27,741 nt of DNA from Mnemiopsis leidyi (Eukaryota > Ctenophora > Tentaculata > Lobata > Bolinopsidae). The stretch lies in NCBI GenBank assembly GCA_000226015.1, contig JH155149.1, positions 76,064-103,804 on the forward strand, in the 5' to 3' direction. Shown here piece by piece: positions 1 through 9,805 of this stretch. The notes under the pieces were generated by a model. The model had not been told where the DNA came from and did not search any database. It saw nothing but the letters and a program-made list of their open reading frames with translations. Position numbers and translations under genes: made by a program. Position 1 is the stretch's first letter. Every line of letters begins with the position of its first letter.

Positions 1-135
1 GAATGTTAAAGTTATTATTAGAAACAGGTTTTACAATCTTTAGTGCAGCATAACGCTACATAAGTGTCATGAATAACAGTCTAGTGTTCCATATACACAA
101 AATACCAATAAGTTATTCATTTCTCCATGGCTTCA

Positions 136-180
136 TTGACCATGGTGACACTGACCATGGTTACATTGACCATGGTTACA
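136..180 (+). repeat. Tandem repeat, 15 bp x 3
   Basis: Three adjoining copies of TTGACCATGGTTACA with one or two changes, at 136-150, 151-165 and 166-180. Each contains the NcoI-like CCATGG core. Confidence 0.9.
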
Positions 181-261
181 TTGAGCTAAAAATCTCCATA
201 AAACAAACTATATACTTAATGTAATCAAATTCTCAGGAAGCTGGCTTATAACCAGCTTATG

Positions 262-338
262 GCCGGTTAATAGTCGGTGAATATCTGGTTAATATCTGGT
301 TAAAAGCCGGTTAATAGCCGGTTAATAGCCGTTTGGTA
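262..338 (+). repeat. Tandem repeat, 11 bp x 7
   Basis: Seven adjoining 11-bp units related to GCCGGTTAATA. Units 1, 5 and 6 are identical, the others are diverged, and the last (328-338) is degenerate. Confidence 0.88.
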
Positions 339-369
339 ATATACAAATAGCCACCGTTTCTCAACAAAC

Positions 370-3300
370 CTGGATAACTTCTTCCTTATACTCCGGATAC
401 TTGTTTATCTCAAAGAAGAGTCGTGTGAAGAAAATTATTTGAAGATCGTGATTAGCTTTGCTGGCTTCCCATTTGTCAAACAAAGTCTTCACGAACTGAT
501 ATACCACCTGGTTAAGGAAATTATTTAATCAACAAATTTTCATCAACACCTAGATTTACTTCTACACTCTACAGTTCTACCAGTTCATGTGCAAGTAAAC
601 AGTTTTCTACTGATAACAAAAGTGTCTATGTTAAGAAAACTTCACCTTTTCAAAATTTTCCCAATTCTCGGTACCCTCGTAGTCGTTCTCCCACATTTCT
701 TTTCCGATCTGAAACAAAACAATACTCACAAAACGCTTTTTATATTCAACAGATAGATGCGTCATTAACTTCGACAGAAATAGGGATTATACAAGTTTTT
801 TTCAAAAATTTGCTGAACACAATTTTATTAAAATTGTTGAGGACTGACGTGACGTTGCACGAATGTGAGGATGTTGTGTATCACGAAATGGAGTATGGTT
901 TACACGTGACCGCCACTGATCTCACTTAAAGTTTTCACTACAAACTTATAGATTGATCATCGTTATCTACCAACTATCGAAGTATATTCTCAACACGAAG
1001 AAGCTACGTACCTATTTGGGTAAACAAATAACAGTGCAGTTTGCAGTGTAAACATATCCGTATAAATTCTCCACATTTACGGTATTCGGCGAAACCGTTT
1101 ACACTTATACATCTTTTGTGCTATATGCAACTGTTCATTTGTTGAGGCTTTTATTCACACAAATAAAATTGTGAACTCATGCTATAATAACGGAGTTTGG
1201 ACTGTCTATTACTAGTTTATCTGCTATTACTTTGTACACAGATTCAAAATAAACTAGCTAATTGTAACGAGTAAAAAAGATTTTAGAAAAAATTCGCAAC
1301 CAGTAAAATTTATTGCTAGAAAAGATTCGTATATATCTTTATCATGTGACAGTATTGATCACCGTCGAACGATTCAGAGAATTTACGGCCCTTCCCCAGG
1401 GACCTGCGTAGCAGTACATCTTTTTTGGCTTTATGGCTGGTGGTAAACAATCGATTTTGAGTGATTAATTGGATAAACACACCCCCGATCATTGACTACC
1501 CCGAGCTATTACACTAATGTGATGTTATATCTAGAATCTGAGTGACTAGTGACTACTCCTACTCAGCTTCTATAACTAGTACATATATACCCTACGGCCT
1601 ACAACTGGCGCCGATGTTTGCCCACGGCTAAAGATTTGGCGTCAACAAGGCTCCAATTATCACATGTGCAGAGGATTCGGGGTCTAAAAGGCGGCAAATC
1701 GACAAAATTGATCCAAATTGTGTGAAGCCTTCCATTTACTGTTCCATTTACTGTTGAATGCAACTATTTTTAGAATAGAACAGTTGAATTAACTGTTGCT
1801 GAAGTAGCTGGTGTCATTAAAGCCAGACTTGTCACGCCACATGTTGACTTATTCATGGCCTAGTTGGCGTTGATAATCATAAGACGAAGCAACTACTTGG
1901 ACGAAGCACTTTCTGTCTTGCTCCAACGAAGAGTATACTATAAATCCTTATTTTCCTAACACAGCTTAACTTGAATGCTCCTAACACACGTATATAGCTA
2001 ACTATAATTCTATAGCTAACTATAAGTCTATAGCTAACTATAACAAAAACAATGGGACGCTCCTGCACCACATTAGAAAGCCCCCATTTTGTGTATGTGT
2101 GACAGATCTCTGTATGAAGAGTGAGCACTGAATAGCAGTGTGCTTTAGTTCCATGAAGCCTCGGTTTGACGTTTTCAATGAGTTTTTTGATCCTGGTCTA
2201 ATTTTTCACTATATAATATGAGTCTTTCTTCAGTTGATCTCTCAAGTCTAAACTTAAAACCCATTATCTTATTCTCAATCTTGCCTTTAAAGATGTTGAT
2301 TGACTAACAATAAGCTTTTACATGGGTCACGCTTAAACATTTTTCTATTGTTTTGATAATATGCATAACTATGCACGCTTAAACATTTTTCTATTGTTTT
2401 GATAATATGAATAACTGTAGCGTGTAATAAAAACTAGTAGAATTCACTATTTGTTCAATTGTGCGGATAACAGCTTGATAGCGAACAATGCATACATCCT
2501 TAACCCTAGTAGCAATAATCATTTATGACGTTCGCCATTTACAAGTTAGTATTTATATTTCCTACTACAAGCAGTGTTCGACAGTTCGTTTGCTTTCTCT
2601 ATACAGTATCATATGTTTCTCTTAGGGATGCAAGCAAAATTTATAACAGCGAAGTTAGCCACCCCCACAATTCAACCCATCACTCATCAGTTTCGCACGG
2701 TCCATTGTCAAAAACTCAATACTATTTTGCGGCATTTTCCTAAGAATAAGGCAAATGTATCGCATTCGGTATGTTGCACTGTTTCGCTTTTTGATAAAGA
2801 AAGGTATTTATGGGGCGATTGAGAAGTCAGCAAAGAAGTCAGCTGTACGACCAAACAATATCGAGCTATCACGTGACCCCAACAGAAAATGCATTCCTTT
2901 ATATTTTACTATTTTGAAATTATCGCCCTGCTGTCTCATAAATTTCGTCAGTACTCAGTTTTAATTGATAAAGCTTCCCAAGCTTTGTTTTTAAAATGGG
3001 ACCTTCAAAAGATGACATCTAAATGTAAACTTGCAGTTTATGGGTTGGTCTCTCACAATTCACATTCGGAGTTTTACTCTCCTTCTCCTTCTTCTCCTTC
3101 ACATTTGTGTTAACGGAAAGTGTAAGTGATAACTTGGATTGTTTTTGCTGTACTGGTGTATTGAATTTTATATAAGGCTTGTTTACGATATGAAGCGGAT
3201 TTCATATGGTAGCTATTTTTGAGTTCAAAATTGGGTTCACAATTGTAAAATGGAAAGTACCTAATAATTATATAAGGGAGAAATTATTGCATGGACTTAG

Positions 3301-6300
3301 TATCGACACTCATTAAGGCATAATTTATCTAGATTTTAGAAAACCGAGATGGTGAAATAACATAACTTTCTCACAGGGGACTACTGTATTCGAGAAGATA
3401 AAGACTATCAAGGAGGTGACATAAAAATGAAAAGTAACGTCGATAACGTAGCTGATTGTGTTGCTATATGCCAGGCACACCCGAGCTGCATTCTTATCTC
3501 TTATCAAGCTGAGGTAAGAGAAAATTTACGGTAGAAATAGTTTGACATTTGACTCCCGTCTAATGTCCTCGCATGTAAGGAGGGATTAATTAATATCAAA
3601 ATAGTATTATATTTTAACTATAGTTTATCATTCAAAATAATTGTGAAGAAGTAAACGTACTGTTTAATCAATATATCAATATACACTTTAGTTCAAGAGG
3701 TGCTGGGCAAAGAACGCTGAAATAGTAGGGAATTATAACGATAAACCAGGAATAAGAAGTGTCCGGATGTCGTGTATTCAATATGCCACCACAGGTTTTT
3801 GTTATTTTTTATTTTAGACTTATGTCATTTATATTCATAGATACCTATAACATACCTATAAGATACCTATAATCAATATGATGCCCCGGCTGTCAGAAAC
3901 TCTAATTTTAAAATGTTACTTTTGAATAATTTTTTTCATCCAAGATATTGTCAAGATAATGATTATATAATTTACAAGCAAACGCTTCAAACTCTACAAT
4001 TTGCCAGGATTTTTGGAGAATGTGGCCACAAAAGGGATAGCATCTCAAGTTGACGATTACAATCCCTCACTGGGAAGCGCTAAACTAGCAATAGACGGAG
4101 ATACTGGGGGCACGTATCAAAGGTATTATCCAAACTTTGTATCTATTAGAGAAGATATCATGTTTAACTCTATTTACTTATTTAGTCATTAACTGAATTT
4201 TGTTACCATAGCTTCATCCCAGTCCATAAGATTAGGACATATGAAATAAAATAAAAACAATTTTTTAATAAGAACTTTTGAATCATTGTCGGTTTAATTT
4301 CCATCTGGTTTATGATATTGTATGTATTATCGTTCTTTTCATTTTCAAGAAAAAAACAAACAAACATAACAATGTTGCTATACAAGCCTCCCCGTTTTAA
4401 ACTTATTTTAGGTGCTCTCCTGTCTATCTACCCCCATAACAACGAGCATCCTCCCCTAGCAACCAGGTTTCACACACTGCAACACGCGGAACTGACGCCT
4501 GGTGGAAAGTCTCCCTCCCTCACCCATACTTTGTAAGACGGATTGTTATCTACGGCAGGACAGACTGTTGTATTGAAAGGATGGACGGAGTAACGGTCAA
4601 ACTTGACGATACTTTGATCGGGACAATTCAGTACACTAATGGTAAGACTGTTTACGAGCTATCCAATGTGGATACGAGCGGATCAGAAGTAAAAATTGTG
4701 GGGGGAAGTTCATATGTACATCTGGCAGAGGTCCAAGTTTTATCTGCAGGTGAGCCTTTTTTGTTAGCAGGATTTTGATTGCCACATTTTCCACACGGGA
4801 TTTATTTAATGAGGAATATAACATTTGTTTAGAGGCGATGTATTTACTCTTAACATTATTCTCAATGTCAACGAAAATTTAATCAACATTCTACTGAGAA
4901 ACTAAAACAAGTTTCCCAACAGTTGACATTCCTGACAAGAGCTATTGTTACAAAAGGGGAATCTCGCTGCATGGTGGAGACATGACAACACTCTCCTTAT
5001 CTACAATAGCTGATTGTCTGGCCCAGTGCCAGGTTTGTGTGAGCCACACAGCAACACGTGCCCGATCACGTGCATTAATTTACACGTGCATTGTCTTCTG
5101 AGTACACTAAGGACATGGTCCGAATAAGTCGTAGATATCCCAGCAAAAACGAAAGGTAAAACAAAACATAACGTGTAGAAATCGTGTTCGCACACCTATG
5201 GTTTGAGAAATGATTGTTTCAGAAAACAAGTGGATGTATAGGAATCACAACGAATACCAGCACTGCAAACACCTGCACACTCAAAGACTCTACAAGTTCG
5301 GGAGAACAGCCGGACTGTGAGACTTGTCTTTCTGTCAGGGTGTCGTGTGTTACAGGTGAGATTACAGAGAGATATTATATAGCGGTATTTACAGAACTGT
5401 TCTAGTGGATATTAAGAAAAAACTTGACACAAGCCAATATGCCAGTAAATATTACATCTAGATGATTCAACGGATTCAATTCAACTCGATAAAAAACGGT
5501 TCATGTAACGTAGGTACTGAAATTGTGGTTTCCACTTTAAGGTTAGTAGCCAGAAATTTCTGCTAAAGGGGATTTCAGTTCGCTACGACCTTCAATATGG
5601 GACATGTAGTATTATAGCTCCCCGGGAACTTTTCAATATCAGGGTATTGACATCCGGAAAAATAGACGTAAAGGACAACAACACAGTCAATTTAATTTTG
5701 ATTGATTTCAATCAGCAGCCTGGTCTATTAATTGAGGCGCTGCAGCTCCTGCTCACTAGGAGCTCCCATCTCTATCTAGTATCTAGTTATTCTTACTCTA
5801 GCGGTTACTAAATTGTGTTTTTACATCAGATTTGTTTATAATATAAACCAACCAAACTAACTTCTACCATACTCTTCACTCACTTTCTGTGTAAAGGTAT
5901 ATACTCTCTTAATCTCAGTTACAAACTTAACGCTTCAGAGGAAAACAGGTGTCTGTTTGATCATAGCTCACTGCTCTCCAGCAATGAGGAAAAACATCCC
6001 TACTCAACAGTTGAGGATTGTAAGGAAAAGTGTGATTCCAGTGACACACCTTGTTTAGGATTTACTGTCCTCTCAGGAGAGGGGGAGGTGGGTTGTACCT
6101 TTTTATAAAATAATATCGATTCAAATTCTTTACATTTTTAGTGATGTTTTACTACGTAGGTGTTTGGCCAAAGGTGGATTTCGTCGAAGAAATTATGATC
6201 ACAAAAATGATATAAATCTTTTATGATTTTTCCAGGAAAGTGGCTGTTATTTGAAACACGGCATATTGACAAAGCTAGAGCATGCAGTTCTTGGATCAGC

Positions 6301-8169
6301 AAGTTATTTCAGGAATCAAGAAAACAATCAATGTTACAAACCCGGTATGTGTACCCAATAAGTTGTCCTAATGTCCTTATTTCTGTGCCTAGTAATGGAT
6401 AGAACCCACCTTCGCTATACATAATTTTTATGCAACCTTAATAATACATAACTATACCTACTTAATTTCATGTTTACTTGCTCAATCCTACAATCAATTA
6501 ATCATCAATCTTAAATTTTACAGAGTTCACCTGTAAGTCAACACCAGCAATCATAATTTTCATGAGGGACGAAGACATCATTGCTTTGAAGTGTGAATTA
6601 AAATCAGTCACCAAAGTGGTTGACTTTAAATGTGTTAGCAATGATTCGAAGGTAAATCCCAGGGTCTAGTTCATTACTATAGGAAATTTCGGAAGTAGGA
6701 AATGAATCGATCATTATAATTTAACATGAAATCAACTAAAGAAAATAATTCAACAACGTAGCAAGACCAAGAACCAATTATCATATAAATGATTACACAT
6801 GAAAGTTATAGGTACTACCTAGATCAGAATATTAACATGTACACTGTACAGGAAGAATATAAAGCTCTTGATATCAAAACAGATCTAACAGTAATGATAG
6901 CGGCCGAAAAAGTGAGGACCAAAAGTGATCGTCAGTTTACCTGTGAAGTTCAATATGAACTAAATGGGCTTCTTATGAGTAAAGTTGCTATTGCAGAAAT
7001 AGTGGAAAACGGTGAGTGAAAAACTGGAAGTAATTTATGAAAAACCGTGGATTTGGAAAATTTCTTTAACTTGAGGAGGTTAAGCAAAGTTAAGTAGGGT
7101 TAACTTTGCTTAAACCTGAATCCAGAAAGATGATTTTATATCACATCGCTATTTATAGGTTTGGAACTCACTTGGTAATCTCTAAACTAACCCAATGCTT
7201 TAAATAAGTCTAAAAAAGCATATAACAAACTACCTCCCAAAACGAGACCAGTGTACCTGAATGAACAGCTGAGTGTAAGATGACAAGGAGCGGTAAGTCA
7301 CGTGAGTATTCTCACTTATGTACCCCGACAGCATCTCCTCACCACTCTCGTCATAGAGCGAAGCTACTTGCACATGTATCCAACTGAAGTCCATGTGCTT
7401 CTTTTTGTACGTACAGGTGCCCACAAGGTTGTCTTTAAATCGCCACATGTCCCCACGACTTACATATTGGTCAGCACAAGTCACCTGAAAGTTAGTACTT
7501 CTAGATGGTAATTTTTCTAAACACACCATGCTCAAATATCATAAAAATCTTGAGAAAATTAAAGCATCACTGCCTTTCTGAAATATTCTATTTTAGTATG
7601 AATATTGCAGCTAATAGCTGGGAAAGTTGTGGAACAAAAGTGAATGTGTGTCAGTTGGCAGAACAAACCTCAACCATGTGAATCTCACACGATGATTCTT
7701 GAACAACTTCAACAACAACTTCCTCATTACTCTGAAACTCAAACACCTTTGACATGTCATACTCCATGCTGAGCCCATGGTTTTTTAGTTCCTTGTCAAA
7801 AGCAGTTACTTTGGCGAATACATGAGTGGTGGAGTTTCCTTTGCTTGAGATTTTTATCAAGGAGTTTTCTGGGGCTTGAATTTTATTTGGGTTTAGCTTC
7901 ACGGGATCTTCCTGAGGCTGTAAACATTGTGTCAGAAAAAATTTAATCCATCAACATGTTAGTCTATATTTATTGCATGATACTATCAACAACATAACCA
8001 CATTAAATTATCAATTAAAAATTGTTTTAAAGAAAGCTTATTTGAATCATCTACAGTATAGAATATGCAGAAGGGTTAAACATTATGTTTATAGATGGAT
8101 TAAAGATAACATTTTCTGTTTTACCTTTTGAAGACAATGAATTTTGCATTCCCATCGTTGGTTTTCCAT
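370..8169 (-). CDS. DEPDC5: DEPDC5 (GATOR1 complex subunit), N-terminal exons, partial
   Basis: DEPDC5 with NPRL2 and NPRL3 forms GATOR1, the lysosomal GTPase-activating complex for RagA/B that restrains TORC1 when amino acids are low. Five minus-strand exons, all in phase 0, join in frame: 8125-8169 (Met start, 15 codons), 7669-7917 (83), 7257-7484 (76), 646-708 (21) and 370-507 (46), giving 241 residues. All junctions are GT-AG. From memory of the family, the match to the human N-terminus is clear: DQYVSRGDMWRFK resembles DQYIGRGDMWRLK, SGYISENTHVTYRS resembles CGYISEDTRVVFRS, LFIQ then EMWE resembles IFIQMSCEMWD, and FEKVVYQFVKTLFDKW resembles FEKAVNGFLADLFTKW. The full protein is about 1600 residues, so the rest lies beyond the left edge. 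Intron 3 is about 6.5 kb and holds another gene on the plus strand. If intron 3 were retained, translation would stop at 7230 after eight extra residues. Confidence 0.88.
1993..2044 (+). repeat. Tandem repeat, 18 bp x 3
   Basis: Units of TATAGCTAACTATAAKTC at 1993-2010 and 2011-2028, with a truncated third at 2029-2044. The apparent minus-strand frame through it (repeating VSYR) is a by-product of the repeat. Confidence 0.88.
2328..2416 (+). repeat. Tandem duplication, 46 bp
   Basis: A block starting CACGCTTAAACATTTTTC is repeated at 2328-2373 and 2374-2416 with almost no change, suggesting a recent duplication. Confidence 0.9.
2869..2876 (+). promoter_or_regulatory. TCACGTGA E-box upstream of the nested gene
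   Basis: The palindrome TCACGTGA lies about 165 bp before the start codon of the PAN/lectin gene and fits the CLEAR/M-box core bound by MITF/TFE factors. Further CACGTG boxes occur at 5055, 5067 and 5083 in its sixth intron. A single 8-mer is weak evidence. Confidence 0.2.
3040..7178 (+). CDS. Secreted PAN / F-type lectin multidomain protein
   Basis: Twelve exons: 3040-3121, 3377-3513, 3698-3794, 4008-4122, 4460-4749, 4923-5032, 5223-5355, 5897-6087, 6236-6344, 6524-6651, 6852-7011, 7159-7178. They total 1572 nt, or 523 residues plus a TAA stop, and every junction is in frame. Residues 1-26 are a signal peptide (MGWSLTIHIRS, a seven-Leu run, then HICVNG). PAN/apple domain 1 spans about 28-106. 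An F-type lectin (F5/8 C-like) domain spans about 107-241, with His149, Arg177, Asp179, vicinal Cys180-Cys181 and Arg184 in the fucose-site pattern. PAN 2 spans about 242-321 and PAN 3 about 323-421. A C-terminal Cys-containing module (about 422-518) is perhaps Ig-like, followed by a short tail. No transmembrane segment is seen, so the product is predicted to be extracellular. I recognise the domains but no named ortholog. The least certain parts are exon 1 (short) and exon 12 (20 nt). The gene lies within a DEPDC5 intron. Confidence 0.8.
3841..3873 (+). repeat. Tandem repeat, 11 bp x 3
   Basis: ATACCTATAAN is repeated three times in intron 3 of the PAN/lectin gene. Confidence 0.85.
4008..4749 (+). 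other. F-type lectin domain exons of the PAN/lectin gene
   Basis: Two exons (4008-4122 and 4460-4749) encode one domain flanked by phase-1 introns. The opening (ENVATKGIASQ, then LAIDGDTGGTY) is the usual start of fucolectin-type F5/8 C domains. The second exon carries SHTATRGTDAWWKVSL, then RRIVIYGRTDCCIERMDG. In eel agglutinin the fucose is held by a His, the two Arg of an R-x-D-x4-R motif, and a vicinal disulfide. Equivalents here are His149, Arg177, Asp179, Arg184 and Cys180-Cys181. The His-to-Arg spacing is 28 positions, against 27 in the eel protein as I recall it. Binding is inferred, not shown. Confidence 0.82.
7077..7116. repeat. Inverted repeat in the last intron of the PAN/lectin gene
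   Basis: TAAGCAAAGTTAA (7081-7093) and its exact complement TTAACTTTGCTTA (7100-7112) are separated by six bases and extended by imperfect AGGT/ACCT ends. It lies about 45 bp before the last 3' splice site and about 140 bp from DEPDC5 exon 3. Confidence 0.8.
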
Positions 8170-8340
8170 ACAAGCTTCTAATACTTTTCAAGTCATGCTG
8201 AATTTAGGTAGGTTGTACAATATGATATCCAAAACAGAAATAGTCATTTATCACAGGCAAGCAAACCTGCAAACCTGTGTAATGCCTCATTAAGAATGTA
8301 TGACCACCCAGATCTCTATTTGCCTACCGTACCCAATTAC

Positions 8341-8436
8341 AAGAAAGCTTTAGACAGTTTTAAATGAAAATGCTGTGGTTGCTGTTGTTTCAAGAAAGCT
8401 TTAAACAGTTGATGAAAAAGCTGTGGTTGCTGTTGT
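8341..8436 (+). repeat. Tandem duplication of about 48 bp upstream of DEPDC5
   Basis: AAGAAAGCTTTAGACAGTT...GCTGTGGTTGCTGTTGTT occurs at about 8341-8391 and again at about 8392-8436 with a small deletion. It lies some 170 bp upstream of the DEPDC5 start codon, in the likely promoter or leader. Confidence 0.85.
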
Positions 8437-8746
8437 TGTGGTGGAACTTAGTTAGATTTTGTAGTCGGATACTGGTTTGATTTTTCAGTTAAACTAATGG
8501 TTTGCGTATGTTGTAAAATGTCTTAAAATCTAATTGTGTATAGTCCAAGGTTTTGTCTCTGCTGTTGTTTATTTTGCAAAATTGTCCCATATTTTTATGG
8601 CAATTTTGCGCCCCCTTAGTGACGGCGCAGCCAGGGCATTGTTACGCCACTGATCCTATAGCTATTCTTAGTTAGCATATTTGTGTGTCATTGATGAACT
8701 TTAGTGTAGCATAAATTGCAGGTTTAGCAGAACAGGGGGGGACCAT

Positions 8747-8816
8747 TGCTTCAAGGCTATCTAAAACATGCCAAATTTTCAAAATTTTTTCGTCTGCCGC
8801 AGGCTAAATAGACTCT
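8747..8816 (+). repeat. Diverged repeat, copy 1
   Basis: About 70 bp resembling 9091-9158. Shared blocks include GCTATCT, a run of A/T around AAATTTT, TTTCG, and CTAAATAG followed by CTC. It is probably an old mobile-element fragment. Confidence 0.65.
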
Positions 8817-9009
8817 CTTGGCTAATGTTTTGCAAATACCCTTTGCAGCTTCTAATGTATTCTACTAAAACTTACGGATATGTTGATACCTGCTACTCTG
8901 AACTGGTATTAAAATCTTGCACTTCTATGTAAATTTACAGTATGAAAGCTAGGGAATTTCGTCAAAACCGTGATTTCAAAGACAAAAGAACAGAAGGGCC
9001 AGGGTGCTA

Positions 9010-9041
9010 TGGCCTCCTCAAATATTTTGATTGAGGGGCCA
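9010..9041. repeat. Short near-perfect hairpin
   Basis: TGGCCTCCTCAA at the left pairs with TTGAGGGGCCA at the right across an AT-rich loop, with one mismatch or bulge. Confidence 0.7.
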
Positions 9042-9090
9042 ATGTATCATTAGCCCCCTCCCCCTTTTACAAAAACTTCTATTGGGAAAA

Positions 9091-9158
9091 TGCTTCTAAG
9101 CTATCTGACATGTGCAAAATTTTTAAAATTTTTCGCCTGCAGTGGTCTAAATAGGCTC
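9091..9158 (+). repeat. Diverged repeat, copy 2
   Basis: Partner of 8747-8816 in direct orientation, about 345 bp away. Both are preceded by G- or C-rich runs, consistent with remnants of the same repeat family. Confidence 0.65.
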
Positions 9159-9497
9159 ATTTTACAACCAGATCGACCCTGATAAAGTATATTGCACTTA
9201 TTGTATTGGCGTAAAAATGTGTTATACTTCACTTTTGCATTGTCAAATTAATTTTAACATAAGTTTCAAACCCAAACATCATTTTCTGACCAAAACATCA
9301 GTTCCAAGTTCTAAGCGGTGAAATAACGTCCAATTTTAGAAAAAAGCGATGGTTTCAACCGAAAAATTAAGATTGCAACCGATATTGAATCTGAATTTTG
9401 TTTGTCAGAAAAATTTAGGTTAGAAACCTTGATTTAATACATAATTTGTAAATTGGTTATGTAATGGCCTTAGCACACGCTGAGATATACACTTTGT

Positions 9498-9680
9498 GCC
9501 TCGTATGTAACTGCTACGTGTGCGCCCTTTTGCGTTGTAGGCTTACAACCTACCGTCATCGCTTCGCGCGCGTCACACCTGCTCCTCGAGCGAAGCGTAA
9601 TGACGCTAAGATTCAAAGAATCGTGGACGCGCATCGCCCGTTAACCTTTTGCGCACACGTAGCAGCTGCCTCGTGCAGGG
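9498..9680. repeat. GC/CpG-rich nested foldback
   Basis: An outer stem of 15 bp pairs CTGCTACGTGTGCGC (9511-9525) with its exact complement (9651-9665). An inner stem pairs CGTCATCGCTTCG (9554-9566) with 9591-9605, with a 2-nt bulge. The block is far richer in G+C and CpG than its surroundings. It may be a MITE/SINE-like element or a structured RNA. The open frame across it has no recognisable domain. Confidence 0.6.
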
Positions 9681-9805
9681 GACCTACAAAAGAGAAGACA
9701 TGCAGAAATATCTTACAAGAAATTATGAGAAATCATACATGCCGAGCAACATGCAGAGAAATAAATAAAGATGAGCAATCAAACTACAAACATATGACTA
9801 TGTAA

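Larger units (their letters stand above)
1..369. other. DEPDC5 intron with minisatellites
   Basis: This stretch follows the last visible DEPDC5 exon on the minus strand. It holds a 15-bp tandem repeat (136-180) and an 11-bp one (262-338), plus a short inverted repeat near 238-258 (AAGCTGG...CCAGCTT). No coding exon is visible. Confidence 0.6.
709..3039. other. Gene-free part of DEPDC5 intron 3 upstream of the nested gene
   Basis: AT-rich DNA with no open frame that looks coding; the short frames at 2525-3113 are not conserved-looking. It holds tandem repeats at 1993-2044 and 2328-2417. The promoter and 5' leader of the PAN/lectin gene must lie at its right end, but no convincing TATA box was seen. 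Confidence 0.6.
8170..9463. other. DEPDC5 upstream region and repeat-rich intergenic DNA
   Basis: This must contain the DEPDC5 5' leader and promoter on the minus strand, though no clear core promoter element was seen. It also holds a tandem duplication (8341-8436), a diverged dispersed pair (8747-8816 and 9091-9158) and a hairpin (9010-9041). No coding sequence was found. Confidence 0.55.

Noticed and set aside
2525..2964. Overlapping short plus-strand frames upstream of the nested gene
   Set aside because: They lie in different frames, have no shared conservation-like composition and no splice phase leading into exon 1 at 3040.
6789..6851. ATG-initiated start for the 76-codon frame ending at 7019
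   Set aside because: A clear acceptor at 6850-6851 in phase with the preceding exon shows that the coding part begins at 6852.
7230..7535. 101-codon minus-strand frame as a separate gene
   Set aside because: It is DEPDC5 exon 3 (7257-7484) read through into both introns. The acceptor CAG|GTGACT and donor CAG|GTACAC give the family sequence in phase.
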